10,570 nucleotides of DNA, from assembly GCA_025462985.1 (NCBI GenBank), contig JAOAPP010000569.1, forward strand, positions 1 to 10,570, read 5' to 3'. Positions 1 through 6,410 of this stretch are shown one piece after another (within the stretch, counting starts at the first letter, position 1; the number at the start of each line of letters is the position of its first letter). The notes beneath the pieces are model-generated. The model saw only the letters and a program-made list of their open reading frames with translations, did not search any database and was not told the origin of the DNA. The position numbers and the translations under genes are program-made. The stretch comes from Bryobacterales bacterium (GTDB lineage Bacteria > Acidobacteriota > Terriglobia > Bryobacterales > Bryobacteraceae).

Positions 1-648
1 CTGGCCGGCATCTTTCTCGGAACCATCAAAACCTGGAACGATCCGGCCATTGCGAAGGCCAACCCCGGGGTTAATCTGCCTGCCACCAAGATCATCGTTG
101 CCCACCGTTCCGACGGCAGCGGCACCACCTACTGCTGGACCGACTATCTTTCGAAAGTCAGCACCGAATGGGCTTCAAAGGTTGGCAAGAACACCTCCGT
201 CGAATGGCCGGTGGGTCTCGGCGGAAAAGGCAACGACGCAGTCGCCGCCATTGTGAAGCAGCAGGCCGGCGCAATCGGATACGTTGAGCTGATCTATGCA
301 GTGAAGAACCACCTGGCTTATGGCAAGGTGAAGAACCATGCCGGCGAATTCGTGAAAGCGGATCTCCAGTCCGTCACAGCTGCCGCCTCGAGCGTAGCCA
401 ATTCCATGCCCGATGACTTCCGCGTCTCCATCACCGACGCGCCCGGCAAGGCAGCTTACCCGATTTCGACCTTCACCTGGCTCCTTATCCCCGATAAGAT
501 CTCCGATTCCGCTAAGCAGAAGGCCATCGTAGGCTTCCTGAAGTGGGCGATCACCAAGGGCCAGGATCAAGTGGAGTCCCTGGACTACGCCAAGCTACCC
601 GCCTCGATCGTCGCCAAGGAACAAAAAGCCATCGCGATGGTCAAATAG
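1..648 (+). CDS. pstS: Phosphate ABC transporter substrate-binding protein PstS (5' truncated by window edge)
   Basis: This is the C-terminal 215 residues of the periplasmic phosphate-binding protein; the signal peptide and first part of lobe 1 lie left of the window. PstS binds inorganic phosphate and delivers it to the PstCA channel. The frame is open from base 1 to a TAG at 646-648. The fragment carries the phosphate-contacting motif RSDGSGTT (fragment residues 36-43), the GLGGKGNDAVA segment (72-82) and GAIGYVE, all typical of PstS. It is the first visible gene of a pstSCAB-phoU operon, 34 nt before pstC. A Pho box would be expected upstream of the missing start and cannot be examined here. 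Identification is firm from both motifs and neighbours. Confidence 0.96.
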   Translation: MAGIFLGTIKTWNDPAIAKANPGVNLPATKIIVAHRSDGSGTTYCWTDYLSKVSTEWASKVGKNTSVEWPVGLGGKGNDAVAAIVKQQAGAIGYVELIYAVKNHLAYGKVKNHAGEFVKADLQSVTAAASSVANSMPDDFRVSITDAPGKAAYPISTFTWLLIPDKISDSAKQKAIVGFLKWAITKGQDQVESLDYAKLPASIVAKEQKAIAMVK

Positions 649-656
649 AAACGCGC

Positions 657-670
657 GGCGAGTCTTCGCC
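657..670 (+). promoter_or_regulatory. Stem-loop in the pstS-pstC gap
   Basis: A perfect 5-bp inverted repeat, GGCGA (657-661) and TCGCC (666-670), encloses a GTCT tetraloop. It lies between the pstS stop and the pstC ATG. No T-run follows, so it is not a classical terminator. In other bacteria, hairpins after pstS protect its 3' end or reduce expression of the downstream channel genes; a similar role here is inferred. Confidence 0.4.
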
Positions 671-682
671 TGACTCATATAA

Positions 683-1654
683 ATGGCCAGTTCTACTTAC
701 ATCGCCAACATTCCTCGACGCAGCGGCGTCCGTGTCCTCTACGACCGGCTCCGCGGCGGCGATGAGATTGCCTACCTCGTAACGCTCGCCTGCGCCGTAG
801 CGACACTGCTGATCGTCGCTCTCCTCGTAGGCGAGCTTTGGATCAACTCCCAGCCGACTGTCAAAACCTTCGGCTGGCACTTCCTCACTAGCTCCCGCTG
901 GGATCCCAACTCCGGCAACTTCGGAGCGCTGCCCTTTATCTACGGCACTTGCGTCACTTCTTTTTTGGCGCTGCTCATCGCCATCCCGCTCGGAGTGGCG
1001 GCTTCTGTTTTTCTGGCGGAGATGGCGCCTCCCAAGCTTTCAAATATTCTTACTTTTCTCATCGAGTTACTAGCCGCCGTTCCAAGCGTGATCTACGGCC
1101 TTCTTGGCATCTTTATCCTTGTTCCGCTCATTCGCGATTACCTGGTGCCGGTTCTGACCAAACTGTTCGGGTACCTGCCCATCTTCAGCGGCGATTTCTA
1201 CGGCGTCAGCTTCCTTTCCGCCGGAATGGTCCTTGCCATCATGGTGGTGCCCTTCATCGTCTCGGTGTCGCGGGAGGTCCTGCTGGCCGTTCCGACCGAT
1301 CAGCGGGAAGCCGCGCTCGCGCTCGGAGCCACCAAATGGGAGACCACCTGGCAGATCGTCATTCCAAACGCCCTCACCGGCATCTTCGGGTCCATCTTTC
1401 TTGCGCTCGCCAGAGCTCTTGGAGAAACAATGGCGGTCACCATGGTCATCGGGAACACGCCCAAGATCACGGCCTCCCTCCTTTCACCCGGATACTCCAT
1501 CGCGGCCGTCATCGCGAATGAGTTCGCGGAGGCCAGCGGCGACCTGTACGTCTCGTCTTTGATGTTCCTCGGACTGGTCCTGTTTGGTCTGACCATCATC
1601 ATTAATGCCGTGGCGCGAATCCTTATCCTCACGACTCAGAAGAGGGGCGCCTAG
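683..1654 (+). CDS. pstC: Phosphate ABC transporter permease PstC
   Basis: PstC is one of the two integral membrane subunits that form the inner-membrane phosphate channel. The 323-aa product has about six hydrophobic segments: near residues 31-51, 86-111, 122-150, 176-195, 230-255 and 290-315. It has a periplasmic loop after the first helix. The cytoplasmic EAA loop that contacts PstB is clear (around 209-229, with EAALALGATKWE), followed by LARALGET, a typical PstC segment. The ATG at 683 is the first start in frame after pstS. I see no good Shine-Dalgarno before it; the upstream bases are instead a small hairpin ending 12 nt before the ATG. The gene is followed after 3 nt by pstA. Length and motifs are normal for the family. 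Confidence 0.96.
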   Translation: MASSTYIANIPRRSGVRVLYDRLRGGDEIAYLVTLACAVATLLIVALLVGELWINSQPTVKTFGWHFLTSSRWDPNSGNFGALPFIYGTCVTSFLALLIAIPLGVAASVFLAEMAPPKLSNILTFLIELLAAVPSVIYGLLGIFILVPLIRDYLVPVLTKLFGYLPIFSGDFYGVSFLSAGMVLAIMVVPFIVSVSREVLLAVPTDQREAALALGATKWETTWQIVIPNALTGIFGSIFLALARALGETMAVTMVIGNTPKITASLLSPGYSIAAVIANEFAEASGDLYVSSLMFLGLVLFGLTIIINAVARILILTTQKRGA

Positions 1655-1657
1655 CGT

Positions 1658-2512
1658 ATGGGAAACACGATCTCGTCTCGTCGCCGGGTCATCAATGCCG
1701 TGATGCTGTCCCTTTCGGGTCTGTGTACGCTGCTGGTGATCGGGGTTCTCTTCTTCATCCTTGGATACCTTATGTTCCATGGCCTGAAGTCGCTGAATCT
1801 CGCCTTCTTCACCAAGCTGCCGAAACCGGCTGGCGAAACCGGCGGCGGCATGGCCAACGCCATCGTCGGCAGTGGAAAAATCATTCTGCTGGCTACCTGT
1901 ATCGGCGTCCCGATCGGGTTCCTGGCCGGTGTCTTCCTGGCCGAGTACAGCGGCAAAACCTTCGCTTTTCTGATCCGGTACACGGTTGATCTGCTGAACG
2001 GCGTTCCCTCGATCGTTATCGGAATCTTTGCCTATGCCATGGTCGTCAAACCAATGAAACACTTTTCGGCGCTGGCTGGCGGCGTGGCTCTGGGCATCAT
2101 GATGATTCCCATCGCCGTCCGAACGACCGAAGAGTTCCTGCGCGCCGTCCCTAACCCGCTCCGGGAAGGAGCAATGGCCCTAGGCGCGACCAAAGCTCGT
2201 ACAATCTTCACGATTGTGATCCCGGCGGCGATTTCCGGACTGACCTCCGGCATGATGCTTAATCTGGCGCGGGTGGCCGGCGAAACCGCCCCGCTCCTGT
2301 TTACTGCCCTTGGAAACATGTTCTGGAGTCGTGGCTGGTCCCAGCCGACCGCGACTTTACCCGTAATGATCTACAACTACGCCATTTCGCCAGACGAAGA
2401 TCTTCATCAGCAGGCTTGGGCCGCAGGCTTCGTTTTGCTTACCCTGGTACTAGTGATCAACGTGACCGCTCGCCTGGTAATTAACCGGGGGCCTGCGGCC
2501 GCCCGGAGATGA
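1658..2512 (+). CDS. pstA: Phosphate ABC transporter permease PstA
   Basis: PstA is the second channel subunit and pairs with PstC in the inner membrane. The 284-aa product has about six membrane segments: near residues 15-40, 73-97, 110-130, 135-153, 190-215 and 252-275. The EAA loop is at about 169-189 ([16 protein letters not shown]), and the preceding helices carry [15 protein letters not shown], a PstA hallmark. The ATG at 1658 is preceded by AGAGGGG (1641-1647) at a spacing of 10 nt, a usable ribosome binding site inside the end of pstC. Only 3 nt separate it from pstC and 4 nt from pstB, so translation is probably coupled. Length is usual for PstA. Confidence 0.96.
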   Translation: MGNTISSRRRVINAVMLSLSGLCTLLVIGVLFFILGYLMFHGLKSLNLAFFTKLPKPAGETGGGMANAIVGSGKIILLATCIGVPIGFLAGVFLAEYSGKTFAFLIRYTVDLLNGVPSIVIGIFAYAMVVKPMKHFSALAGGVALGIMMIPIAVRTTEEFLRAVPNPLREGAMALGATKARTIFTIVIPAAISGLTSGMMLNLARVAGETAPLLFTALGNMFWSRGWSQPTATLPVMIYNYAISPDEDLHQQAWAAGFVLLTLVLVINVTARLVINRGPAAARR

Positions 2513-2516
2513 CACT

Positions 2517-3344
2517 TTGGCAACCCCTCGACAATCGTCCCTCAAAGAAATGAACCCGGCATTGATAGGTTCGCCGTCTCAGCCCGTCACCCTGTCCGAC
2601 GCGAAGCTCAGTGCGAAAGACCTCAGCTTCTATTACGGAACATTCCAGGCGCTCTACAACATTTCGCTCTCAATCGCTCCGCACAAGATTACTGCTTTCA
2701 TAGGACCATCCGGCTGCGGTAAATCGACCTTTCTCCGGACGATGAACCGCATGAACGAGATTCTGCGCAACACACGCGTGGAGGGCGAGTTGACCCTCGA
2801 TGGCCAGGATCTGCTGGCCATGGACGTCACAACTGTTCGGCGTCGCGTCGGCATGGTGTTCCAGAAGTCCAATCCGTTCCCTAAGAGCATCTTCGACAAC
2901 GTGGCATACGGTCTGCGTGTAAATGGCATGCACAAACGTTCGGTCGTGGAAGAAGCGGTCGAACGGAGCTTGACCCATGCCGCCCTCTGGACCGAGGTCA
3001 AAGACAAGCTGAACAAACCCGCCACGGCCCTCTCCGGCGGTCAACAGCAGCGGCTTTGCATCGCACGCGCCCTCGCAGTCGAGCCGGAAGTGCTTCTCCT
3101 GGACGAGCCTTGTTCCGCCCTCGACCCCATCGCGACACTCAAGATCGAAGAACTGCTCTTCGAGATCAAGTCCCTCACCACCATTGTCATCGTCACTCAC
3201 AACATGCAACAGGCGGCCCGCCTCGCTGATTACACCGGGTTCTTTTTCATGGGCAAGCTCGTCGAGTTCGATGACACACGTGTTATGTTCCAGAATCCCC
3301 ATAAGAAAGAAACTGAGGACTACATCACCGGACGGTTCGGTTGA
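2517..3344 (+). CDS. pstB: Phosphate ABC transporter ATP-binding protein PstB
   Basis: PstB is the cytoplasmic ATPase that powers phosphate import. The 275-aa product has all ABC motifs: Walker [10 protein letters not shown] (63-71), Q-loop Gln116 in [10 protein letters not shown], signature LSGGQQQR (172-179), Walker B VLLLDEP (192-198) and H-loop His228. [10 protein letters not shown] and the final EDYITGRFG are PstB-specific. The start is taken as TTG at 2517 because GGAG (2505-2508) sits 8 nt upstream; the alternative ATG at 2550 lacks a good ribosome binding site. With the TTG start the protein carries about 28 residues before the conserved core, slightly longer than usual. The gene begins 4 nt after pstA and ends 26 nt before phoU. 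Confidence 0.96.
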   Translation: MATPRQSSLKEMNPALIGSPSQPVTLSDAKLSAKDLSFYYGTFQALYNISLSIAPHKITAFIGPSGCGKSTFLRTMNRMNEILRNTRVEGELTLDGQDLLAMDVTTVRRRVGMVFQKSNPFPKSIFDNVAYGLRVNGMHKRSVVEEAVERSLTHAALWTEVKDKLNKPATALSGGQQQRLCIARALAVEPEVLLLDEPCSALDPIATLKIEELLFEIKSLTTIVIVTHNMQQAARLADYTGFFFMGKLVEFDDTRVMFQNPHKKETEDYITGRFG

Positions 3345-3370
3345 TGGCAGTCATCGGAGAGTAAGCTAAA

Positions 3371-4048
3371 TTGCGTCATTTCCAACAAGAACTTGAACAG
3401 CTGAAAGCGAAGCTTCTCGAGATGAGCGCTCTAGTAGAGACCGCCGTCTACCGGAGCGTTCAAGGCGTAGTTGAAAAGAACGAGGAACTTGCGCAGCAGG
3501 TTTTGAAGAACGAAGCGCGCATCAATCAACTTGAAATCGAGATCGACGACATGGCGATCGGGCTTCTGGCTTTGCAAGCCCCTCTAGCCGCCGATCTGCG
3601 GCTCATCACCGCGGCGATCAAGATCAACAACGACCTTGAGCGTATGGGAGATCTCTCGGTCAGCATCGCCGAGAGCGCGATGGCTCTGGTCCGCGAGCCG
3701 GTCATTCGCCCTTCGATCGACATTCCACACATTGCCGCTCTGGCCCAAGGCATGGTCCGTAAGGCTTTGGACGCCTTTGTCAGCCGCGACTCCGAACTGG
3801 CCCGCAGTGTTCTGGCTTCTGATGACGCGGTGGATAACCTCCGCACCGCCAGCTACCACGAGCTAACAAGCTTCATGGAAAACAACTCCAGTCAGATCCC
3901 GCAAGCTCTGCGGCTTCTCACCGTCGTCCGCAACCTGGAGCGCATCGCCGACCACGCCACCAACATCGCCGAAGACGTTCTCTTTTTGGTGAAGGGCATT
4001 GACGTACGGCACCACAACGAACAACGCGCGCCCGTGGCCAGCGGCTAG
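3371..4048 (+). CDS. phoU: Phosphate signalling/transport regulator PhoU
   Basis: PhoU is a cytoplasmic all-helical protein that restrains phosphate uptake and Pho-regulon activation, acting between the Pst transporter and the PhoR-type sensor kinase. The 225-aa product shows two repeats of the three-helix-bundle fold. Each carries the metal-binding signature, LERMGDLSVSIAE (89-101) in the first and LERIADHATNIAED (189-202) in the second. The second is canonical; the first keeps Glu90 and Asp94 but has Leu and Ser where His/Ala and Asn are common. The start is TTG at 3371, supported by GGAGAG (3356-3361) at a spacing of 9 nt; no ATG gives a full-length protein. It is the last gene of the pst operon and converges on gatB with 5 nt between stops. 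Confidence 0.95.
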   Translation: MRHFQQELEQLKAKLLEMSALVETAVYRSVQGVVEKNEELAQQVLKNEARINQLEIEIDDMAIGLLALQAPLAADLRLITAAIKINNDLERMGDLSVSIAESAMALVREPVIRPSIDIPHIAALAQGMVRKALDAFVSRDSELARSVLASDDAVDNLRTASYHELTSFMENNSSQIPQALRLLTVVRNLERIADHATNIAEDVLFLVKGIDVRHHNEQRAPVASG

Positions 4049-4055
4049 CCCCGCT
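4040..4055. repeat. Small inverted repeat at the phoU/gatB convergent junction
   Basis: AGCGG (4040-4044) and CCGCT (4051-4055) form a 5-bp stem with a six-base loop that contains the phoU stop. The gatB stop overlaps the right arm. There is no T-run on either strand, so termination activity is doubtful. Confidence 0.25.
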
Positions 4056-5523
4056 ACCCGAGCTTCTGTTTCAATACGTCGTTGACGGCTCCGGGGTTCG
4101 CTTGCCCGCGGCTGGCTTTCATCACTTGTCCCACCAGGAAGCCGATGACGGCGGTCTTGCCGCCCTTGTACTGCTCCACTTGCTTCGGGTTAGCGGCGAT
4201 CACGTCATCCACGATCTTCTCGAGCGCGCCCGAGTCCGAAATCTGCTTCAGCCCCTCGCGCTCCATAATTGCGGAAGGAGCGTCTCCGATCTCGAACATC
4301 TTCGGCAGGATCTCTTTCGCCAGCTTGCCCGAGAGCTCGCCTTTGTTGATCAGGGCCACCAGTTCTCCCAGGTGAGCTGGCGGTACGGGCGATTCCGCGA
4401 TCTCTTTGCCTGCGGCCTTCAGTAGCCCCATCAGGTCGCCCACCACCCAGTTCGCCGTCGCGCGTCCGTCGGCGCTCACCCTTACGGCCGCCTCGTAGTA
4501 GTCGCCCGTTTCCCGCGCTGCTGTCAGCACTTGGGCGTCATACTCGCGCAGCCCATACTCGTTTACATACCGCTCCCGGCGATCGGGCGGCAGTTCAGGA
4601 AGGCTGTGGCGCACTTCATTCAACCGGTGCTCACTGACACGGAGCGGTACCAGGTCGGGCTCAGGGAAGTAGCGGTAATCGTGCGCGTGCTCCTTGCTTC
4701 GCATGCTTACCGTACGCCCGCTATCGACATCGTACAAACGCGTTTCCTGCACCACCTTCTCGCCCGCATCGAGCAGTTCCGCCTGGCGCTCAATCTCGTA
4801 TTCGAGCGCCATCTTCACATACCGGAACGAGTTGACATTCTTGACTTCGGCTTTGGTCCCGAACTTCTCGGCCCCGCGCGGCCGCAGCGAAACATTGGCG
4901 TCGCACCGCAGTTGCCCCTTCTCCATGTCGCAATCCGAGACCCCGATGTACTGAAGAATCTGCTTCACCTCAGCCAGGTACGCATAGGCTTCGTCCGCCG
5001 AGCGCATATCCGGCTCGCTCACAATCTCGATCAAAGGCGTTCCGGAGCGATTCAAATCTACGTAGGTATATTCGTCGGAGTCTTTGAAGCCGTCGTGAAT
5101 GCTCTTGCCTGCGTCGTCTTCCATATGAACGCGGGTGACGCCGATCCGCTTTTTGCCCTCTCCCGTGAGAATGTCCACATAGCCGTGCTCGGCGAGCGGT
5201 TGATCGTATTGCGAAATCTGATAGCCTTTCGGCAGGTCAGGGTAGAAGTAGTTCTTTCGGGCGAAGCGCGAGAACGGGTTGATCCTGCAGTGCAGAGCAA
5301 GACCGGCAGCGATTGCAAGATCCACCGCTTTACGGTTCAGGGCCGGCAGAGCGCCCGGCAGGCCCAGGCAAACCGGGCAGACGTTCGTGTTCGGCGCGGC
5401 GCCAAACTCGATGGGGCAACTGCAGAAGATCTTCGTCTTCGTCCCTAGCTGGACGTGTACTTCAAGCCCGATCACGGGCTCATACTTCGTGAGAATCTCA
5501 GCAGCGGCGGCACTTGCGGACAT
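4054..5523 (-). CDS. gatB: Asp-tRNA(Asn)/Glu-tRNA(Gln) amidotransferase subunit B (GatB)
   Basis: GatB is the tRNA-binding and kinase subunit of the GatCAB amidotransferase. It activates the misacylated Glu- or Asp-tRNA and, with ammonia from GatA, converts it to Gln-tRNA(Gln) or Asn-tRNA(Asn). The 489-aa length is normal. Visible motifs are VIGLEVHVQLGTKTKIF near the N-terminus and a zinc-binding pair CxC (34, 36) and CPVC (49-52). FYPDLPKGYQISQYDQPL (93-110), HMEDDAGKS (133-141) and the LNRSGTPLIEIVSEPD signature (157-172) follow. A YqeY-like helical tail for tRNA binding occupies about 340-489. The ATG at 5523 has no Shine-Dalgarno, but a TACAAT hexamer lies only 7 nt upstream, suggesting a leaderless mRNA. 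No gatA or gatC adjoins it, and the gene appears monocistronic. Confidence 0.97.
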   Translation of the reverse strand: MSASAAAAEILTKYEPVIGLEVHVQLGTKTKIFCSCPIEFGAAPNTNVCPVCLGLPGALPALNRKAVDLAIAAGLALHCRINPFSRFARKNYFYPDLPKGYQISQYDQPLAEHGYVDILTGEGKKRIGVTRVHMEDDAGKSIHDGFKDSDEYTYVDLNRSGTPLIEIVSEPDMRSADEAYAYLAEVKQILQYIGVSDCDMEKGQLRCDANVSLRPRGAEKFGTKAEVKNVNSFRYVKMALEYEIERQAELLDAGEKVVQETRLYDVDSGRTVSMRSKEHAHDYRYFPEPDLVPLRVSEHRLNEVRHSLPELPPDRRERYVNEYGLREYDAQVLTAARETGDYYEAAVRVSADGRATANWVVGDLMGLLKAAGKEIAESPVPPAHLGELVALINKGELSGKLAKEILPKMFEIGDAPSAIMEREGLKQISDSGALEKIVDDVIAANPKQVEQYKGGKTAVIGFLVGQVMKASRGQANPGAVNDVLKQKLG

Positions 5524-5530
5524 ATAAATG

Positions 5531-5536
5531 ATTGTA
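5531..5536 (-). promoter_or_regulatory. Candidate -10 box of gatB
   Basis: On the minus strand TACAAT matches the sigma-70 -10 consensus at 5 of 6 positions and ends 7 nt before the gatB ATG. Transcription would therefore start at or within a few bases of the start codon. No recognisable -35 hexamer is present at 15-19 nt. It rests on one hexamer and its position. Confidence 0.35.
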
Positions 5537-5637
5537 GCGGCGGTCGCGATTGACCGCTCTTTTGACCCCGAAGTATTCAGAACCTAGTGTTTGCAAGGGT
5601 TCGAAGCTCTCTCAAAAGAGAAAAATGCAAAAAACCC

Positions 5638-5666
5638 TCGAAATTTGGTGGTTTTCTCTTTACAAT
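5638..5666 (+). promoter_or_regulatory. Candidate sigma-70-type promoter of the HU gene
   Basis: TACAAT (5661-5666, 5/6 match to the -10 consensus) lies 17 nt after TCGAAA (5638-5643, 4/6 match to -35). A start near 5673 would give a leader of about 130 nt before the HU ATG. The preceding stretch is AT-rich (poly-A runs at 5614-5634), as is common upstream of strong promoters. The last two bases of the -10 overlap the left copy of a direct repeat. Confidence 0.45.
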
Positions 5667-5700
5667 GGTGACCGACTCCCCGTATCATCATGGTGACCGA
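5665..5700 (+). repeat. 11-bp direct repeat at the HU promoter
   Basis: ATGGTGACCGA occurs exactly at 5665-5675 and again at 5690-5700, 25 bp start to start. The left copy covers the predicted transcription start. Equal orientation and near 2.5-turn spacing would suit paired regulator sites, but no known operator is recognised. Confidence 0.5.
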
Positions 5701-5717
5701 AGAGGCGAAACATTTTT

Positions 5718-5740
5718 GCATCGTTCTGTTTAGAACGTGC
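5718..5740 (+). promoter_or_regulatory. Hairpin in the HU-gene leader
   Basis: GCA-T-CGTTCT (5718-5727) can pair with AGAACG-TGC (5732-5740). This gives nine base pairs with a single bulged T at 5721 and a GTTT loop. It lies about 65 nt upstream of the HU start codon in the predicted untranslated leader. No T-run follows, so it is more likely an RNA structural element than a terminator; its role is unknown. Confidence 0.4.
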
Positions 5741-5805
5741 GATGGGCGCGCAAGAGCTCACGAAGCAAGAGTGATCGCCTGCTGGAGATTCTTGGAGGTA
5801 CACAC

Positions 5806-6117
5806 ATGGCTGAAGTAAAGAAGATGACTCAGACCGCGATCATCAGAGAGCTCGCGGAGACCACGGGCGTCAATAATAAGGTGGCGAAGCAGTTCGTCGA
5901 ATCGCTCGCTCAACTCGCGGTTCGCGAGACAAAAAAGAACGGAGTCTTCGTGCTGCCCGGGATCGGACGCCTGGTTCGCGCGGAGCGCAAAGCGCGAACA
6001 GGCCGCAACCCTGCGACGGGCGAGGCAATCAAGATTCCGGCCAAGCGTGTCGTGAAGTTCCGTCTGGCCAAGTCAGTGAAGGACGCGATCGTTCCGCCTA
6101 AAAAGACCGCTAAGTAA
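5806..6117 (+). CDS. HU family DNA-binding protein
   Basis: HU-type proteins are small dimeric nucleoid proteins that bend DNA through two beta-arms. The 103-aa product has the N-terminal helical dimerisation part (about 7-45) and the glycine turn LPGIGRLVRAERKA (50-63). The beta-arm signature GRNPATGE (66-73) has the DNA-intercalating Pro at 69, and IPAKRVVKFRLAKSVKDAI follows. A short lysine-rich tail (PPKKTAK) extends beyond classical HU of about 90 residues, as does a few-residue N-terminal extension. The start is ATG at 5806 because GGAGG (5794-5798) lies 7 nt upstream. An in-frame GTG at 5737 would add 23 non-conserved residues spanning that site, so it is rejected. The gene is monocistronic, with its own promoter and terminator. 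HU and IHF subunits are hard to separate by sequence alone, so no symbol is given. Confidence 0.95.
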   Translation: MAEVKKMTQTAIIRELAETTGVNNKVAKQFVESLAQLAVRETKKNGVFVLPGIGRLVRAERKARTGRNPATGEAIKIPAKRVVKFRLAKSVKDAIVPPKKTAK

Positions 6118-6134
6118 CTCTTTCGTAGAACAGA

Positions 6135-6163
6135 AAAGCCCCGCAGATCACTCGCGGGGCTTT
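6135..6163. terminator. Hairpin terminator after the HU gene, possibly bidirectional
   Basis: AAAGCCCCGC (6135-6144) and GCGGGGCTTT (6154-6163) form a perfect 10-bp GC-rich stem with a 9-nt loop. On the plus strand it is followed by a T-containing stretch (GCATTTG). On the minus strand the stem ends in TTTT, so it can also stop transcripts from tatA, whose stop lies 25 nt away. It sits 18 nt after the HU stop. Confidence 0.85.
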
Positions 6164-6187
6164 GCATTTGAGACGGACAGGGTTGCG

Positions 6188-6355
6188 CTAAAGCGGCTTC
6201 TTCTCGTCCGGAGTTTCGTCCTCAGTCTTTACAGACTTCTTGAAGTTCTTGATACCCTCACCCAGGCCTTTCGCGAGATCCGGCAATTTGCTCCCGCCGA
6301 ACAGCAGGATGAACACAACCGCAATGATGATAATTTCCGGGCCGCCAAGTCTCAC
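6188..6355 (-). CDS. tatA: Twin-arginine translocase subunit TatA/TatE
   Basis: TatA oligomers form the pore of the Tat pathway, which exports folded proteins across the inner membrane. The 55-aa product begins MRLGGPEIIIIAVVFILLFG, a single short N-terminal membrane helix ending in the LFG hinge (19-21). The amphipathic helix SKLPDLAKGLGEGIKNFKKS (22-41) and an acidic/lysine tail follow, the standard TatA plan. The start is GTG at 6355, with GAGG (6363-6366) 7 nt upstream. A nearby ATG at 6359 is out of frame, and an in-frame TGA closes the frame upstream. The product is at the short end of the family. The polar residue Glu7 in the helix fits a TatA/E that may work without TatB. No tatC or tatB is in the window; it lies 55 nt downstream of the Yip1-family gene. 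Confidence 0.93.
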   Translation of the reverse strand: MRLGGPEIIIIAVVFILLFGGSKLPDLAKGLGEGIKNFKKSVKTEDETPDEKKPL

Positions 6356-6366
6356 GCATCTACCTC

Positions 6367-6379
6367 AGGAGTAACTCCT
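6367..6379. repeat. Palindrome upstream of tatA
   Basis: AGGAG-TAA-CTCCT (6367-6379) is a perfect 5-bp inverted repeat. On the minus strand it lies directly before the tatA Shine-Dalgarno and contains a second AGGAG. A candidate -10 (TACAAT) adjoins it, so it could be an operator, or an RNA hairpin in a transcript read through from the upstream gene. Confidence 0.35.
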
Positions 6380-6381
6380 CA

Positions 6382-6387
6382 ATTGTA
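6382..6387 (-). promoter_or_regulatory. Candidate -10 box of tatA
   Basis: TACAAT on the minus strand (5/6 match to -10) lies 26 nt upstream of the tatA GTG, in the 55-nt gap after the Yip1-family gene. A transcript would start near 6375. No -35 match is visible, so tatA may instead be mainly read from the upstream gene. Confidence 0.3.
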
Positions 6388-6410
6388 GAACGGAATCTCA
6401 AAGCGCCGCG

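Noticed and set aside
3344..3364. A six-codon ATG frame overlapping the pstB stop (TGATG)
   Set aside because: It is too short to support as a gene, although it could in principle couple translation from pstB to phoU.
4531..5448. A 305-codon open frame on the plus strand
   Set aside because: It is wholly antisense to gatB, whose protein is highly conserved. The translation resembles no family, and the open frame is a by-product of the codon use of gatB.
5597..5635. GGGTT...AACCC and TCTC-AAAA-GAGA inverted repeats upstream of the HU promoter
   Set aside because: The arms are short and the composition is AT-rich; no gene ends here to need a terminator, so chance is the simpler reading.
5737..5805. 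N-terminal extension of the HU protein from an in-frame GTG
   Set aside because: The GGAGG at 5794-5798 is ideally placed for the ATG at 5806, and the extra residues are not typical of HU proteins.
5690..5818. A possible 42-codon upstream frame starting in the right direct repeat and overlapping the HU start
   Set aside because: It has no Shine-Dalgarno, shows no recognisable peptide features, and is short enough to arise by chance.
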